The notes: generated by a model not told the origin, from the letters alone. Positions 10,690 to 24,734 are shown, counted from the stretch's first letter. The stretch is DNA of 64,000 nucleotides from Ctenosaura bakeri (GCA_948474755.1 CAOLHI010001014.1:310001-374000), one strand, 5' to 3'. Numbers and translations: made by a program.

Positions 10690-13600
10690 GAAAATCCCAT
10701 TTGTCATCCATCCCACCAAAATCCTTTCTGCTCTTTTCATTTTCCCAGTCCTTATAAACTCATTTCTTTTCCCTTTACCCTCCCCCTTTCTTAGCTCACT
10801 GATTCCCGTATGGTTTCTAGGAAAAGTTCCAGTTTTACTTTCCTAGGGCAGATAAGGAGCCTCTGTGCAATGTCTGATGCAGCATAAAGCAGGATCACCT
10901 GCCGACTAAGACAACAACCTCTCTTTCAAGTCACCCTTACTAATTACGACCTTGTAATTATCTTGTAAAAAAAAATCTTGTAATTCTCCACCCCAGAGGA
11001 ACTAACAAAAAGCAATCAATAGTTTTACAAAAATCCAATGGAACAACCAATAAGACAATGTAGAATTTATTAGTTCTTTACAGAGTGGCTAATGTAATCA
11101 ATTAATAACTTGCTTTAATTTCGGAGAAGCACTAATGCTAAAATTTCCACTGATTTTAATTTGCTAGTTCCTACAACTAAACACAACAAACTTGAACAAC
11201 AAATAGGAAGTGAAATCAAAAGTGTTCCAGACAAAGCTTGTATTAAGCAACCACACTGCCTCTTTCATGGGAGATCCAAACAATGGGAGGTCCAGACAAC
11301 ATCTTCCATTTCTAGCCTTCCAATGTTTTCCTTTTGCTTTCTCTTTTTTGTTCACCAGGAAAACACTAATAAAAATAGATGGAATGGCTGCATAATGCCT
11401 TTCAAACGCAAACAGTAGGAGGTCTCTGTGTGGAAGGCATCTAGGTCACAAAATGCTAGTTGGTGATGGAGCTTAGAACAATGCATTTAAGAAAAATGAT
11501 CAAAATATTTACCTCCTGGACCTCCTGAATGACAACTCCCAGAATCCCCCAGAGGGGAAGTATGAGAATTATAGTCTAAAAACCAACATTTTTCCATTTC
11601 TGAGAATGAAAATACAGAAGCCATTCTTAATTTAGCGGTAGTAGGATGATGTTCCATGACCCAGGATGAGAATGCGTAAGGAAGGAATAAGACGCACAGA
11701 CAGGACTTGAGTCTCAGTGGCTAAGAATCAGAAGAAAGGCAGAAAACAAGTTCAGGTCCTACCACAGTATTGTACTACCTCAGTTTCAGAAAATACAACC
11801 CAAAAGTGAAATGATAAGATATCTTAATTCACTAGCATATAGCAAAGCATAAACTAATATAAAATATTTAAACTAAGAATTATCTTTCAAATAAGCCCAA
11901 ATAGCTGAAAACACAAAATATTGATATTTAATTAAACATTTTTTAAGGCTTAAACACATCCCTAGAATGCTTGAAGTTACATCTTCAACCAGTAACTTTA
12001 CAATCCATTGTATGACTTGTTGTTGGTTGATTGCCACTCACAACTAAGCATTAACTCCACAATTCCACAGCTGATTTAAAACTAAATCATAGTCTGGCAA
12101 AACTACTTTTCTAGATGATAAGTCCCAGAATTCTCCAGACTGTGACCATATAGGCTGGGGAATTCTGGAAGTTGTTATCCAAATAGTCACTTTATCAGGT
12201 CCTGAAACCAATAGCAACCAACTGAGGTTATATGTTGTAAGAATCTTTACAGGTCAGCAGAAACCAGCACAGTACAGAACAGGACTCTTAAAGTTATTTA
12301 CAGGTGCAGTTTCTCCCTAAAGCCATAAACTTACCAAAAGAAAAAAGTCACCAGATGATATTACAACAAAGCACAGAATTCCTGACTTGATGTGCACAGA
12401 CATTTGACCATGACTCATGTAACTCCTATGATTCAAAAATGTAGCGCATGTCCATATGCATACAAAATCAGAGAGAGATGTCTGACAGTTATCCGTGAAT
12501 GGGATTCTTCTACTACTTGGTACAAAGGAATGCCACTGAAACATCATCTATTAGTAATATAATACAAAAGCATCCTTTCCATTTCATATCCTTTGCATTT
12601 TAATGGTCATTCACTCCAGGGGTGAAAAACAGGGGTAGGTTACCTTTAGGAAGAGTGAGATGGCCTCCTCAGGGTGATGTGGAGTGAGCAGCAGTGGCTA
12701 AACCTCATCCCCCCTACTCATTTGTCTCAGATGGAAAACTAGGGCTATGTGTTCCACACTGCCCAACCTGCATCCATTGGCAGATGATGATTCCCATATC
12801 ACAGGACTGTGAATCCACCTTAGGTTTTATCCCATACTCTGGGGATTTGGTTCAGTACCTTGGATAGCTTGGATAAAAACATGAAGGATAAAAATGCAAA
12901 GGAGATCCTCTGTTCCATAGCCATGGAAGCCACCAGCCCTGTTTGCCTAGCTGGTAGTTAGTCACTGTCAGATTGGTGTCTAGTCATTGAACCAGACTGT
13001 AACCCTCAGGTAAGAGAGAAGATACAGTCTCATTACCAAGGCTGAATAAGAATCACCCATAAGTCTTGGTTTCTGTAGCTGGGATGTAGGGAGTACTGTC
13101 TTTGTCTCACCCAGCAAGATGCCTTGGGCCAGTTTTGAGTAGATGTATACACTCCTGTGTAAGAACAAGATTGCACTGAGGGCAAAATCTACCCCATACC
13201 CCTGTCATGAGGAATATATGTTTCCCTATAGAAAGAAAAACAACTATGGAGGTGATTTTTAGTGGACAGGTAATAGCAGAAATCCCATCATTTGAGGCAA
13301 GAAGGCAAGTGCTCCCCCACTCTGCCAAATAACCTCAACATGAGAGACCAAAAGTATCTGTGTATCTCCTCTGGAGAGCTACACCAGTCTCAGAGTGACC
13401 AAAATGGCTCTCCAGAGAATAGCCCAGACCCATGCCTTTAGCAACAGGCTCACCTTGTCAATACCAAAGATGGCAACTAGATTTTCCTGCTCAGTTTTAA
13501 GACTAACACAGACACTTCAGTTCTGTATTAGTAAAATGTTAGAACTCAAGACTTATATATTATCTTTTAAAAAGTCACACTGGGCCCCTCAGTCACAGCA

Positions 13601-13785
13601 AGACCTCCCAGTGTGTATCCATTCTATGAACTGGACAACAGGCATACATACCAACAGCTAGTGGTTAAGCTATCAGCATTATTCCTCTTCCTGTACTTCA
13701 GCTAGGTTGCTGGTCAGGCCAGTTGCACATTACCTCCAGTATACCTTTGCATATTAGTTGGTAGGCAGCAGAAGGACAAAGCTCC
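10690..13785. other. Unique-looking DNA with short repeat pieces
   Basis: Apart from the two 'actacaactcccag' repeats, nothing is recognised. The block at about 10860-11170 is complex and contains several AATTA cores. Open frames here have no protein-like features. Confidence 0.45.
12105..12195. repeat. 'Actacaactcccagaattc'-type interspersed repeat
   Basis: The left part 'agtcccagaattctccagac' and the right part 'ggggaattctggaagttgtt' are inverted copies around 'tgtgaccatata'. This is the clearest of the six copies of this family in the window. Confidence 0.55.
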
Positions 13786-13787
13786 TA

Positions 13788-13865
13788 GAATCATAGAATC
13801 ATAGAGTTGGAAGAGACCCAAGGGGCCATTGAGTCCAACTCCCTGCTATGCAGGAACACACAACT
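13788..13865 (-). mobile_element. CR1 LINE 3' tip
   Basis: Antisense terminal piece: 'agaatcatagaatcatagag', then 'ttggaagagacccaagggg' and 'gagtccaactccctgctatg'. It includes the 8-base terminal repeats typical of CR1. Confidence 0.8.
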
Positions 13866-14113
13866 CCCATTGCTTTCATGTTCTGCTGACAGGCTCACCC
13901 CAGGCCACTGACTGACCCACTATGCAAACAGAACGTTTAACTGCTATACCCATCTTCAGTGTGATCCAAAATGGATTTTCTTATATTCTGAGATGATCTG
14001 CTTTCTTTAAAACAGCATCTCATTATTTATTGATTTGAAACAATAAAGCACCCCGCTATCTATTGATTTATTGAAAAATAATTTCAGGACATAAAACACA
14101 ATAAACATATCCA

Positions 14114-14496
14114 CAGTCATCCCTCCATATTCATTAGGGTTAGGGGCACATGACCCCTGTGAATGTGGAAAACTGAATAACTCTAGGCCCTCCAAAACAA
14201 TATTTAACACACAAAAAAGTACGATCACCATATTCAACCCACTATGGATTCCTTTAAGGCATCAGGGATCCTTCACAAGGCAGAAGTGAGTGGCTGGTGG
14301 GGCTTACTGCCACCTTCACTGCTGCCCCACACCATTTTTAATAGGGACTTAATAAGCCTCGTTCACAGTTTCTCAGTCTCACGAGGCTTGCAGTCCCTAT
14401 TAAAAATGGTACAGGGAGGCAGCAGAAGTGACAGCAAAAAATCTGTGAATAATCAAATCTGCAAAAGTGAAACCCGCAAATGTGGAGGACTGACTG
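14114..14496. mobile_element. Tigger/pogo-like nonautonomous element
   Basis: The left end CAGTCATCCCTCCATATTC and the right end 'aaatgtggaggactgactg' are inverted repeats. TA follows on the right, and CA (a decayed TA) precedes on the left. An internal inverted pair is formed by 'accatttttaatagggact' and 'agtccctattaaaaatggt'. Confidence 0.7.
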
Positions 14497-14829
14497 TATT
14501 ATCCTTATTAATTCATTTCTGCCCTTGTTCTTTCTTTTTTAAGAAAAGAAGCTTATATATATATATATATAAATAAAAAATAAAAAAGAAAGAATTCTGG
14601 ATTGGAATAGGATTCTTGGTGACAACATAGGTACCAGCCAGTCAGCACAATCCACAGTTGGCTTTTACCGCAAAGTTGTAGGTCTAGTTTCCTTAAAAGC
14701 TCACCTTGAAAAGGAAAAGATATGTTTGGATTGAGCAAAGCTCTGAACATTTTACCCTAGACTTTGTCTGCCCCCCTGCTCTAAACATTTCACACTGGCC
14801 TTCATCTTTAGTGAAAATAGGAAGTGCAA

Positions 14830-15540
14830 CCGCACATTCAGACCCTCAGACTCTCAGGTAGCGGATTTGAGAAAGATCTTTTGCTCAACAGCTGTGTTCA
14901 AAACCTGTTGACAGCACTTGAGAGAAAGCGGGCCAGCGGGCAGGAGGGAGCGTGACAGTCTGTTGAAAAATATCAGACACATTCTAAAGATGGATCAACT
15001 AAAGAGGGCCTATTTAACATTAAGCAGGGAGATCTAGTAGACAAGGCACCCGTCAAATTTACAATATGTCGGGGCTTTGCTAAACCAGTCTCAAAAGTCC
15101 CTGTTTCTCCCCACTACCAGACTTCAAAAAGAACAACAAAGAGAGATTTTCTTCTCAGCAAAGAACGATTAGCATTTAACATTATTATCTACCAAGATGT
15201 GTCTGATTTACGCTGCTCCAGGCAACTAGAGCCATTATAAGCAGTTCCCCTTTTATTGTTCACAGGGCTCAAGCCTGAGTTAGGCACACCCAAGATATTA
15301 AAGGGGGAAAAAACCTGAAAAAAGAATGTGGAGCATATGGCTATAAAAATTCAAAGACAAAAATCTGTTTTACCTCCTTCTCTTCATGGAAAACACAACC
15401 AGATCTACCCCCGCAGAAGAAGTTATAATGGGGAGGGGAAAAGAGAGGAGGGGGAACTTTTGCATAGACAATGCAAGAAAAGAAAACCCTGCTTACGTCA
15501 AACAATAAGAGCAGTCTCTTAACAGCATCCGCCACTAAAC
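14830..15540. promoter_or_regulatory. Candidate conserved noncoding region
   Basis: A long repeat-free stretch of mixed composition between a Tigger-like element and simple DNA. It retains CpGs ('gcgggccagcggg', 'tatgtcggggctttgc', 'gatttacgctgctcc') in a CpG-poor region. No frame is convincing. It looks like a constrained noncoding block, but this cannot be tested from one sequence. Confidence 0.3.
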
Positions 15541-17705
15541 AAGGCTGAAACGTGTTTTTTAAACCCTAGCAGCCTGCCATTCACTTGTCTTGCTGATTTG
15601 CAGAGTGTGTATGCACTGGGGTGTGGGGGAGCATTCTGTCTGTTGCATCAGTGATCCTAATTTCTAAAAGAATGTCAGACATCTTTCCAATGTTTGCTCT
15701 AGGGGCTGTGCAGAAAAAATAAACTGAGAGGAGGGAGGTCAATAAAATTAGTTTATAAAACAATAAGGACAGATGACAATGGTTTTTTAGGGGGGCGGAA
15801 TTAACAGCAATGCAATTTTAAAATGCCCCCTGGGATGGAAAGTGCTTAGCCAGTGGGAGGCAGATAGAGGTGGTGCAAGGTGAATAGCTCTGTTCACCAA
15901 AAAGAGGAGGCCCTGCTCTCTGCACTTGCTAATCTCTTGATGACCATGGAGATTAGAATAGAAGACCAGCACACTGTTATAAGAGAGCTTCTTTGTTTTG
16001 TTTTCTGGTTTCCACTCAAAACAGAACTGGTGTCTTTGAGACAGTGACAACTGTTTATTAAAGCAGGAAAAACCAAAGGAGGCATAGAAAACTCTGATTA
16101 CAACCCTCTTAAACAGTCACAATGCAGCAACAACCAGGAGTTCATCTTCCCATCCTGTCTCTGGAAGACAGATGGTCCCGCCTACAATCTTAACTCTTGA
16201 GGTCCCCAGAGTCATAGTTGCAGGCATTTAGATAAATAAATAATGAGGAATGATGTGGAGCAACGTGCATTATCAACACAGCAGCCCAGTATGAAATTCT
16301 CTCTTCTATCCTTAATGTGAAGGTCAACTTACTTTTTGTACTGATTTCATGATGTTGAACATTTTGCTACCGAAGGAGCACCGGGAGGACTTCTGCTAGG
16401 GCCATGGACATGGTGAGTATAATGATTTCAGGATATGGGTTAAATCCATTTTCCCCAATATTGTGCTCTCCAGATGTGTTGGACTGCAGCTAGGATTCCC
16501 AGATCTCAGGGCCTAGCCCCTCTTCTTCTCTTCTCAGGGAGAGGTGATAGAATCTCAGGATGAGACAACAACCTTGAAAAGTGTTGTGTACATATCACCG
16601 TCATTATTTAGACTTAGTGTTTTTGGAAAGAATTTGAATGGAATACTCTCTGTACAGTGGTTTTTGATTAATATATCATAAATATGTTTGATTAATATAC
16701 CATTGCTCATGATATATTAATACTAATATATTAATATATCATTGTTAATGACATAACCAGGGGCTTCCCCTTGTCACATCACTTTTGTAACTTCACCAGG
16801 GCCTATCTCTTGTGATGTCACAAAGAATCATCTTCACATCTCAGGTTTGGACCCTGAAATATCAAGGACTTGGATAGTTCTTTGCTGGTAGCACAGTCTG
16901 CATTCAGTAGGGACTTGGACCATGCTGACTGAGGACGACGAGCTGTAATCCAGCACAACTGGAGAGTTCTAAGTTGGGAAAGTCTGGGTTTAGTTACATT
17001 AACTGGAGAGAGAGAAACACAGTAGTGTTTCCAAAAGCAGTCTTATGTTGTAATTCCACTTGCAGAAGAAGGATTTCAGTCTCAAAGAGTTACTGAGACA
17101 TATTTCAAGGGAAACATTGAATATTTGTGGATTTCTGTTTAATCCAGCAAAAGTGAATAATATAGGAATTTTTGGATCAGTCCAATTAATTGAAAAATTT
17201 GAAATCTATGTCAAACTATTTTGAAATTTCTTTTTACCCAAGTCAGCAACTACAACATTCCTATGATGCTGGGGTCTCTCTTTGTTTATTCACTTGTGTA
17301 CCATACATGAAGTGTACATGAGGGAAAGCAGGCCTTACTCTTACACAAGAATCCATGCTTTATGTGCAAAATATCTCAGATTCTTTGGCACCTCCAGTGA
17401 CTTTTGCCAGAAATCTTGAAAAGCTGCTACCAATCAATGTATGAATTTATTATAAGGCAGTTCCCTATGTATCACATAATTTTCTGTCATCCAGCTTTTG
17501 CCTGTTGGGCACTCTCTCTCCACTTCAACCCCAGTAAACAGTAGATGGTGCCAACACATACTGGTGTTTGGGGATGCCAGGTTTTTTTCTGTCTTAGGAA
17601 GACAAGACAAGGAAAATTTAATCTATCCAGGAGGTAGATGTGGAGTGAAGGGTGAGCCCTGCTGCCACAATGACTGGGAAGGAAGAAGAAAGATAACTAA
17701 GTAAA
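15541..17705. other. No recognised content
   Basis: Mixed unique DNA. At 16670-16745 there is TAATATAT-rich sequence with near-tandem 'gattaatat' blocks. Confidence 0.45.
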
Positions 17706-17707
17706 TA

Positions 17708-18196
17708 CAGTCTTCCCTCCACATTTGCAGGCTTGACCTTTGTGAATTTGATTATTTTCAAGGCATGTGCTTGCCTCCCCCCCCATGTTCCTCTTCCCAT
17801 TCCCTTACATTCCTCTCCCCAGACTTGCAAGCCTTTTGAGCAAGCAAAGTCCCCTCCCCACTGCTACAGCTGTGTCCTCTCTACCATCTGGCTGTGTAAT
17901 GGCCACTGATTGGTCAGGTGTTGTCTTTGCTCCTACCCCCTCCTTTCTCAAGATAGCTACTGGAAGTAGCTAGAATGCCAGAACTCTGCACTTCTCCCTC
18001 TGAAAGGAAAGTACCAGTAATCCCTTTACCTTGTCTTTCCTCTCCCTCCACCACCAACAAGAACACCAAGGCCAAAGGTAAAGAAATAGGATGGGGAGCT
18101 CCAGAGGGGAATGGTGTGTGGGGAAGTTATTCACAGTTTTTCCACTTTTGCAAGAGTTCTGCACCCTGAACCCTTATGAATATGGAAGGAGTACTG
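17708..18196. mobile_element. Tigger/pogo-like nonautonomous element
   Basis: The left end CAGTCTTCCCTCCACATTTG and right end 'atatggaaggagtactg' are inverted repeats flanked by TA on both sides (17706-17707, 18197-18198). The left end closely resembles that of 14114-14496. The interior is C-rich and noncoding. Confidence 0.7.
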
Positions 18197-18804
18197 TACA
18201 TAGACACGCCCTTGCTGCCCCTAGAGAGTCTCTGCAAATTGCAACAACAAATCAACTACACCTTGGATATTATAGCACTCTGTGGCTTTCCTAGCCGAGT
18301 TGGAGATTTGTACACAACCCTTTGTCCAGCCTTGCATGGAGGTGAGATCTCCAGAAGTAGAAAATTAGTAACTTTGTCTCCCACTTGGAAAGCTGGAGAC
18401 TCATGACCAAGCCCTAAGATCTAGCAACCCTACTGGTGTTAGATATGAAATCCCACAGCAGGCTCATAATGGGGACTCCAGGAAGAAATCTGGAAAAATT
18501 TCCAAGAACAGACAAAAATCTACTCCCTTCAGCTTCTCAGTTTTCCAAGTCAGTACAAAATTATGTTGCTGGATGCTGTTTCAGCAGAGACTTAAACAGA
18601 GTCTGAGGGGCTGGCCATTGATATATAACCACAGTTATTTATTTTTGCCAAGAATACCCATTCAACTAAATAGCAAAGGAATTGTGTACCCTCATAATAG
18701 GTACGTTTTCATACAGATTGGAAAGATTCCATGGTATTCCTGATTTTATATCACAGAGGGAATCCACACAGTGTTTCAGTGTTGTCACCCACTGGTTTTC
18801 AAAA

Positions 18805-18807
<3 letters not shown>

Positions 18808-18838
<31 letters not shown>

Positions 18839-18842
18839 TTTG
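18808..18842 (+). repeat. (ATTT)n microsatellite
   Basis: About eight uninterrupted ATTT units after a short A run. Confidence 0.95.
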
Positions 18843-19339
18843 CATTTATTAGCCCACAGAGTGGACACTATACCAACTGTAGAAAACAAGATTCAGCACA
18901 AAGAACAAGGCCTAAGTGGATCTAATAGCACGAATTTGAGAGGAAATCTTAATTCCTTCAATTGTAATATTTAAATGATAGATTTCACATATCAAGAATG
19001 GCATGGAAATAATGTCCATTAAGAAGGCTTTTTTGCAGACTTCTGGGGAAAAGATGGAGTTTCCTTGTATATTTGTGCCGTCTGTTTCGTTGCATGTTAA
19101 ATGGACAATGTATCAGAAGTTGCCTGTTTTCAATTTTTCTTTTCCTCCATGGGCTGTGATGTTTTATTGAAGACTCATACAAAAGGGGGAAAAATTAAAA
19201 CCAGACAGCTCTGACTTCATTGTAAATTTTCATATGTAGTCCAGCAGGCCTTAACAAATACCCCCTTCCCCCACTTCACCTCTTCAGTTACTGGATGATG
19301 GCTTGGGGATTGCATAAACTTCCAAATGAAAAGTGTCAT

Positions 19340-19640
19340 GGGCATATCCACATTGATTTTAAAGGATGGAAATCCGTGTCAAAATAAAAATAGCCTGTTA
19401 TTATCTAATGGCATCATGCAGTGAGTTTACCACGATTTAAAGATGCAGAGGATGGAAAGCTGCCATTATTTCTTTTTCAGATCCTAATTTGGACAACACA
19501 AAGAGAGGGAGAAATAGCTGACACTTCAGCAGCAGCGTTGTTTTGCATGTGGAAAACTGAATTTTACTATTTGGCAAAGAGACATAGCCTGAGAAAGAGA
19601 AATAGGCTATTTCATAACTAAGATGGTTCTACTTTTTAAA
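19340..19640. promoter_or_regulatory. Candidate conserved noncoding region
   Basis: A repeat-free stretch including 'aaggatggaaatccgtgtca', 'gagtttaccacgatttaaag' and 'cagcagcagcgttgttttgc', of even composition and without simple repeats. A 66-codon open frame in it has no recognisable features. The call is inference. Confidence 0.25.
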
Positions 19641-20071
19641 TTAAATTATTAATCCAATACAACCAAAAATGATTATGGAAGCAGATGCATTTAATGGGAA
19701 CTACGGATACAATCCCAAATTCTTTTGCTAAGGGAGCATATCTGATTGACCACATTGAAACATAATTCCTGTTCAATATATTTAGGATTGCACTGTATGA
19801 TTGCAATCATATGGCCACATGCTTACTAAGAAAAAACTCTACTGGCCTTAGTGAGACTACTTTCTGTGTAGACAGGAATGGGGAGAACTTAACAAGTGAT
19901 ACTAAAGGGTATTTTTCACACTGCACAATTACGGCATTTTCATGCCACTTTGCCACAGCTGCATCCTACAGAATAGTGGAAATTTTAATTAAAATGATGC
20001 ACTAGAAATCCCTGCAGAGAATTCTAAATACCTTACAAAACTGCTAGTTCAAAGATTTCATATAAAGAAAG

Positions 20072-20330
20072 CATAGTTATAGCACTATGATTCCATTTGG
20101 CTGCCTCTTTTGGGATCCTGGCATTTGTAGTTTGGGAGGAACTACAGCTCTCTGTCTGAGAATTCTAATCACTTCTCCCTAAACTGCAAATCTCAGGATT
20201 CTACAGGACCAAACTTTGGCAGTTAAAGTGGAATCATAGCACTATAAGTGTGTAGCATGAGATACCCATAGTATTTAAAGTGGTATCAAAGTGCCATAAT
20301 TATATAGTATGAAAATGAAGTGTTGAGAAA
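20072..20330. mobile_element. Degraded palindromic miniature element(s)
   Basis: The left arm 'tatagcactatgattccatt' and right arm 'gtggaatcatagcactataa' are inverted, with 'ggcatttgtagtttgggagg' and 'ctaaactgcaaatctcagga' inside. They match the arms of the 25710 family, with CpG sites decayed to TpG/CpA. A second partial arm ('aaagtggtatcaaagtgcca') follows at 20277. The terminal GGCC motifs are lost. Confidence 0.65.
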
Positions 20331-20334
20331 CATC

Positions 20335-23300
20335 ACAATGAATGTTGGAATCACACTGTTCAATCTTTGAGGATGCAATAATGATGAACCAAACAAGGAC
20401 CTCCTACCAGAGACAGTGACCAACACTCACAAGCATCATTCATAACAGTAGTGTAAAGAGGACAATTTTTGTCCTGACTGCCAATTCCCAGATTAAAAGT
20501 TTGATCTGCAGCACTCCATAGCTAATAAATCATTTTAAAAGCTTCACCTCTTGATGTTAATGTTGCAAACCTCTGGGATAGGCACAGGTATTGTTCTTTT
20601 CTGGCCTGTTTGCAACCCTGAATTGAAACGTCACCTCTAGCTTGCATGGCTCCTGATACACCAAGGCTTTATTCAGGGCTGGTTCCAGGAATGTAAGTCA
20701 TGCCTCAGAGAGACCCACCAGTACTGACCAGCTACTGCTGAGATATAGTAATCCTAGTTTGGGCATGGCTGGTAGCTAGGTCTCCATGCTCTGTAACACA
20801 AAACCACATCTTCCTTCATACTGCTTCCTCTTGCCAGTCCCACTCAAGAAGACAAGCAACAGAGAACAGCTGTTATTCACTGGACTGCACAATGCTCAGA
20901 GGGCTAGCAGCTCATAAGGGCACAGTGGTCTTTGGTGCTATGTGCCTGTCCACATTCCTGCCTTTCTTTAAGTGCCTTGGTTGCTACCTGTCTCTCTTTC
21001 CTGTAGTGCTCCTCATGCAGACAAAGAGTGGAAGAACCAATGGGAGGCAGGAAATGAAACAGTTTTCATATCTTCCAACTGTCCTGATTGGCAGTGATTA
21101 ATCTTTTGTTGTTTCACTATTTCAGATTCTTTAAAAATGTTCCATTTTCTCTCTTCACCTCCTATTTCCTTCTCGTGTGCTTGCCTTACTTCAATTGGTG
21201 CCAACAGAGTTCAAAGTGCAAAGCAGTTTCTGTTCAAATAATGAAGCAGGGAGAGAGTACAACAGAGGTCTTCCCATCCCAGCAGACTCAGGCAAAAGCA
21301 AACTGTTGTTTATGGAGTAAAGTGCTCCCATTTTGTTTTACAAAAGGAATATAATTCCCCCTTCATAGGGAAAACTAGGAGGAGAACTTGCCACCCCCTT
21401 CACCCCACAAATATAAATTCCTCAAGTGGGGTACACAGCCTCTTCTCCTGACTTCTGGGAGAAAGAACCTCCATTCTTCCTCTGCCACACTCCCTTCTTA
21501 ACTGGATCTGAAGGATCCAGCTCAGCTTGTAGTCTTACAAATACAAACCCACCTCTCAGTAGTCACTCTTCCAATCTTCCCCCATGTGTTTGAGGAATTT
21601 CCTTCTTTTAAAGGTTTGGGAAAAGTTGAAATTTGTAGGCATTCCTGGGACTAAGTGCTGTCAAACTCAGACCTTTTGAGCAGAACTCCATAGGACTGGG
21701 CTCTACATAAAAAAAGACATAGGTATTCCTTCAGATGAGAATACTAACCTGTCCTGCTGCCCTAAGAGGGAGCATAAATAAGGCGCAAATGAGGCAGTTC
21801 TTGCTCACTCTCGTTCTCCCTGGGGAATTCCAATGGAGTTTCCTCCTCACTGTCATTTATTCATTACTTTTATTAGTCAACCTCAAAATCACAATCCTCT
21901 GGGCTATAACATCCATCTTCCAGCTATTTCTGCTGGCAGTTTGATGAGGACTGATATGTACGTATGTACGAGGAGGCAGAACCAGACTTGCTGTTGTTGA
22001 CTTACTAGTGATATAATTAGTGCTGCAGTTATGTTGGTCAAGTACCCTAGTTTACTGAAGGCAGACCTGTTTTTGAGTGTTGTGCCATAGAAGTGCAGTT
22101 TAAAAGTAAAGCACTATATGAATGGAAGGCAGTGACTCTGAAGTCGTCCATTAATTAGAGCGTGAACATGCATGCGCGCACACACAAATAGGTGGGTAGA
22201 GAAGACAGAATATATATTGCAGCTCAAACTTTATTGTCCATTAAATTATGCAAATATTTATTGTCTAATGCACATTTCATGCAAATCCATGTCTTGTTTT
22301 GCTGCGATTTTGTTCTGTTTTGGTAAAGCACTTCTTTTGCGAGGTGACAACTAGGTAACCACCTAGCTGCAATCCTATATACATTTCTCTGGCAATAGTA
22401 GGTCCTGTTTAATCCAATAAGGCTTACTTCTGAGCAGATGTGTAAGATTCTGCATACATACTATGTACCAGGGAAAAGATGTGCAAGTGAGTCTCAGTTT
22501 ACATTGGGGGGTGTTCCTGAACTTGCAACTTAAATTGAGACCAAGTTAAATGGAGGAAGTCAGTTTCACACTATCAGTGGAGACCACAGAGATGCATTCA
22601 GATGGAACTGAAGTGATGGCAAAGTCAGCAGTGTTACTGACTCCATCACCAGTTTTAAAAAGGTTTAAAGCATAAAACATCAGAACTCATCTCTTCCAAA
22701 TTAGAAAAATATGAAAATGCCTCCAGAGAGATCAGAAGAGGCAGTAACTGCTAATGCCAAGGGTGTTTGCCTGAAGTGAACTGGCTTGCTATTAGACAAT
22801 AGCTCCTCATCAGACAAGCAGACAGAGCAGCTGGTGAGAACTGGGTTCTCATGCTGTACTTACTTCCATAGGCTTTCTAGGTAGAAAAAACATATCAGTG
22901 GAGAAAGGGGGAGAGAAAGAGAGACAGACAACACAAAGGTTCCACAAAAGGGGCAAAGGACACAACAGCAGGGGAGGCAACACATTTCCTAAACAACAAC
23001 CAGGTGCACTTAAAAAAATGCCCACTGATTTCTCTCTTCCCACTCAGTCCTTGATAGCACGTAGGCTTTAAAACATCACAATGCTCTCTGGCACTTTACT
23101 GAGCTATACCTTTTGGTATTGCTACTTTTTCCCACTTGCTCTCTCCCCATCACAACTCTCACTCCTAAGCAAGCAGAGGAAAGCCTTCTCTTAAGCCACA
23201 ATGAAACTCCAAGACTCTAGTTTCGTCCCCTGTCTCACACACCCTCTTCTGTCAACACCAAGACTGCAGTTGCTTCTCCTACTCCCCCAACCTTGTCCAT

Positions 23301-23710
23301 TCAGATTTTCTTTTATCAAAACTAGAACTCATGTTACTCTCCTCGCTTTCTTGCCTCTCCCATCTTGTTCAACTACTTAGGTGTGCTAAGGGAGCTATGC
23401 ATTGTTGCTGAAACTTTCATTTATAGGTATATCTCAGTTAACAAAGCAGATGTGTTCCTGGACAGTAATTCTTTAACAGAAAATTTGGTGACGGAAACAA
23501 TATGGAAAGAATAAGGGATAGGTTCCTCCTACACCATAAAAAGAAGAGCAGATCAAAATGTTTCAGAAAACTTTTTATATACAACTAAAATACGCACATC
23601 TAAAATGAAACAACCATATCAGGTAAAGTAAACAGAAACATTTTTAACCATCTAGTCTATTTGAAGGCTTCTTTCAAAATACATCCAGGTGTCACAGAAG
23701 ACAGGGACAA
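20335..23710. other. No recognised gene
   Basis: Diverged DNA. Pieces around 22490-22560 and 23420-23520 ('atatctcagttaacaaagca') resemble ends of old mariner-like elements, but no boundaries can be set. Confidence 0.4.
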
Positions 23711-23714
23711 CTTT

Positions 23715-24117
23715 GGCCATTTCCACACAACAGAACTGTGCTGCTTCTGGGACAGGATGGCAGCAGTCAGCAGATTGTGCTTCCACATGACATTGTCACC
23801 AGATGACTGCCATCCTGTCCCCAAGCACTGCACTCGCACAGTTTTCACAAAACAGAAAAAATCCATTTTGTGCTTGCAGTCACATGGCACTCCCATCGCT
23901 CCTGGCTGTACAGATGCTGCGGTAGTGCAATGGCAACACTTCCTTCTGTAGCACAGCAATGGAAAGTGCCCAGCTGCAATGCAGAAGAGGTGGTCCCATT
24001 ACGCTCCCTTCCACATGGAGCAAGCAGGTGTGGAAGGGAGCATTGTTCACGTGCTCCCTTCTGGACCCAGGACTGCAACACAATGATGCAGAAGAATGTT
24101 GTTGTGTGGAAATGGTC
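23715..24117. mobile_element. GGCC-ended nonautonomous DNA transposon (about 400-bp type)
   Basis: Ends GGCCATTTCCACACAACA and TGTTGTGTGGAAATGGTC form 18-bp inverted repeats with one mismatch, flanked by TTT (23712-23714, 24118-24120). The interior is shared with 8004-8394. It contains no coding sequence. Confidence 0.8.
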
Positions 24118-24734
24118 TTTTTCTTTCACTAGCTTCCATTCATCTTATGATTTCCATTTTGTTTTGCTGTTCACATATGCTTCATATTGGAAGCTGGACG
24201 CAGCTACTGTTTACCTTGCCTGTTGCCTACAGGCAACTGTTACAGTATGATCAGCTAGAATAGAATTTCATTCTTTCCTAGCTCAAGCTTTATTGCATTG
24301 TTTACTGCAGACATGCTGCTGCAACCAGACATGGAAAGTCTGCGTTTCTCCACATCTCCTTCATCATCTTCCCAATATCAACACTGCTGAAACAACAGCA
24401 ACAACTTTTCAGCTAGACAGAGAAGAGGAAAAAGGGGTCAGACAGCTGTAAAAAGACTTTGTAAACAGGATCTTCTTTGTCAGAGGCTTTGTTAGTGGAG
24501 GTATGTCTCTATTTATATAGAGAGAAAAAGTTGTACATTTCAAATATTGTAAATGGGAGTAATGCAGATTGAAGGTTTTCTGTATTTTTGGACTAATCCA
24601 TGATGGAGGACAAATGTAAGTTCTGTTGAGCATATAGTGATAGAAAATATTTGGATTTCAGGAACCCTAGCGATAATAAATCCAAGGCGGCTTACTTCTG
24701 AACAGATGTACAAGATTCCACACTTATCCATGAT

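Noticed and set aside
23657..24250. Several 90-126-codon open frames on both strands
   Set aside because: All overlap the nonautonomous element 23715-24117 and conflict with one another.
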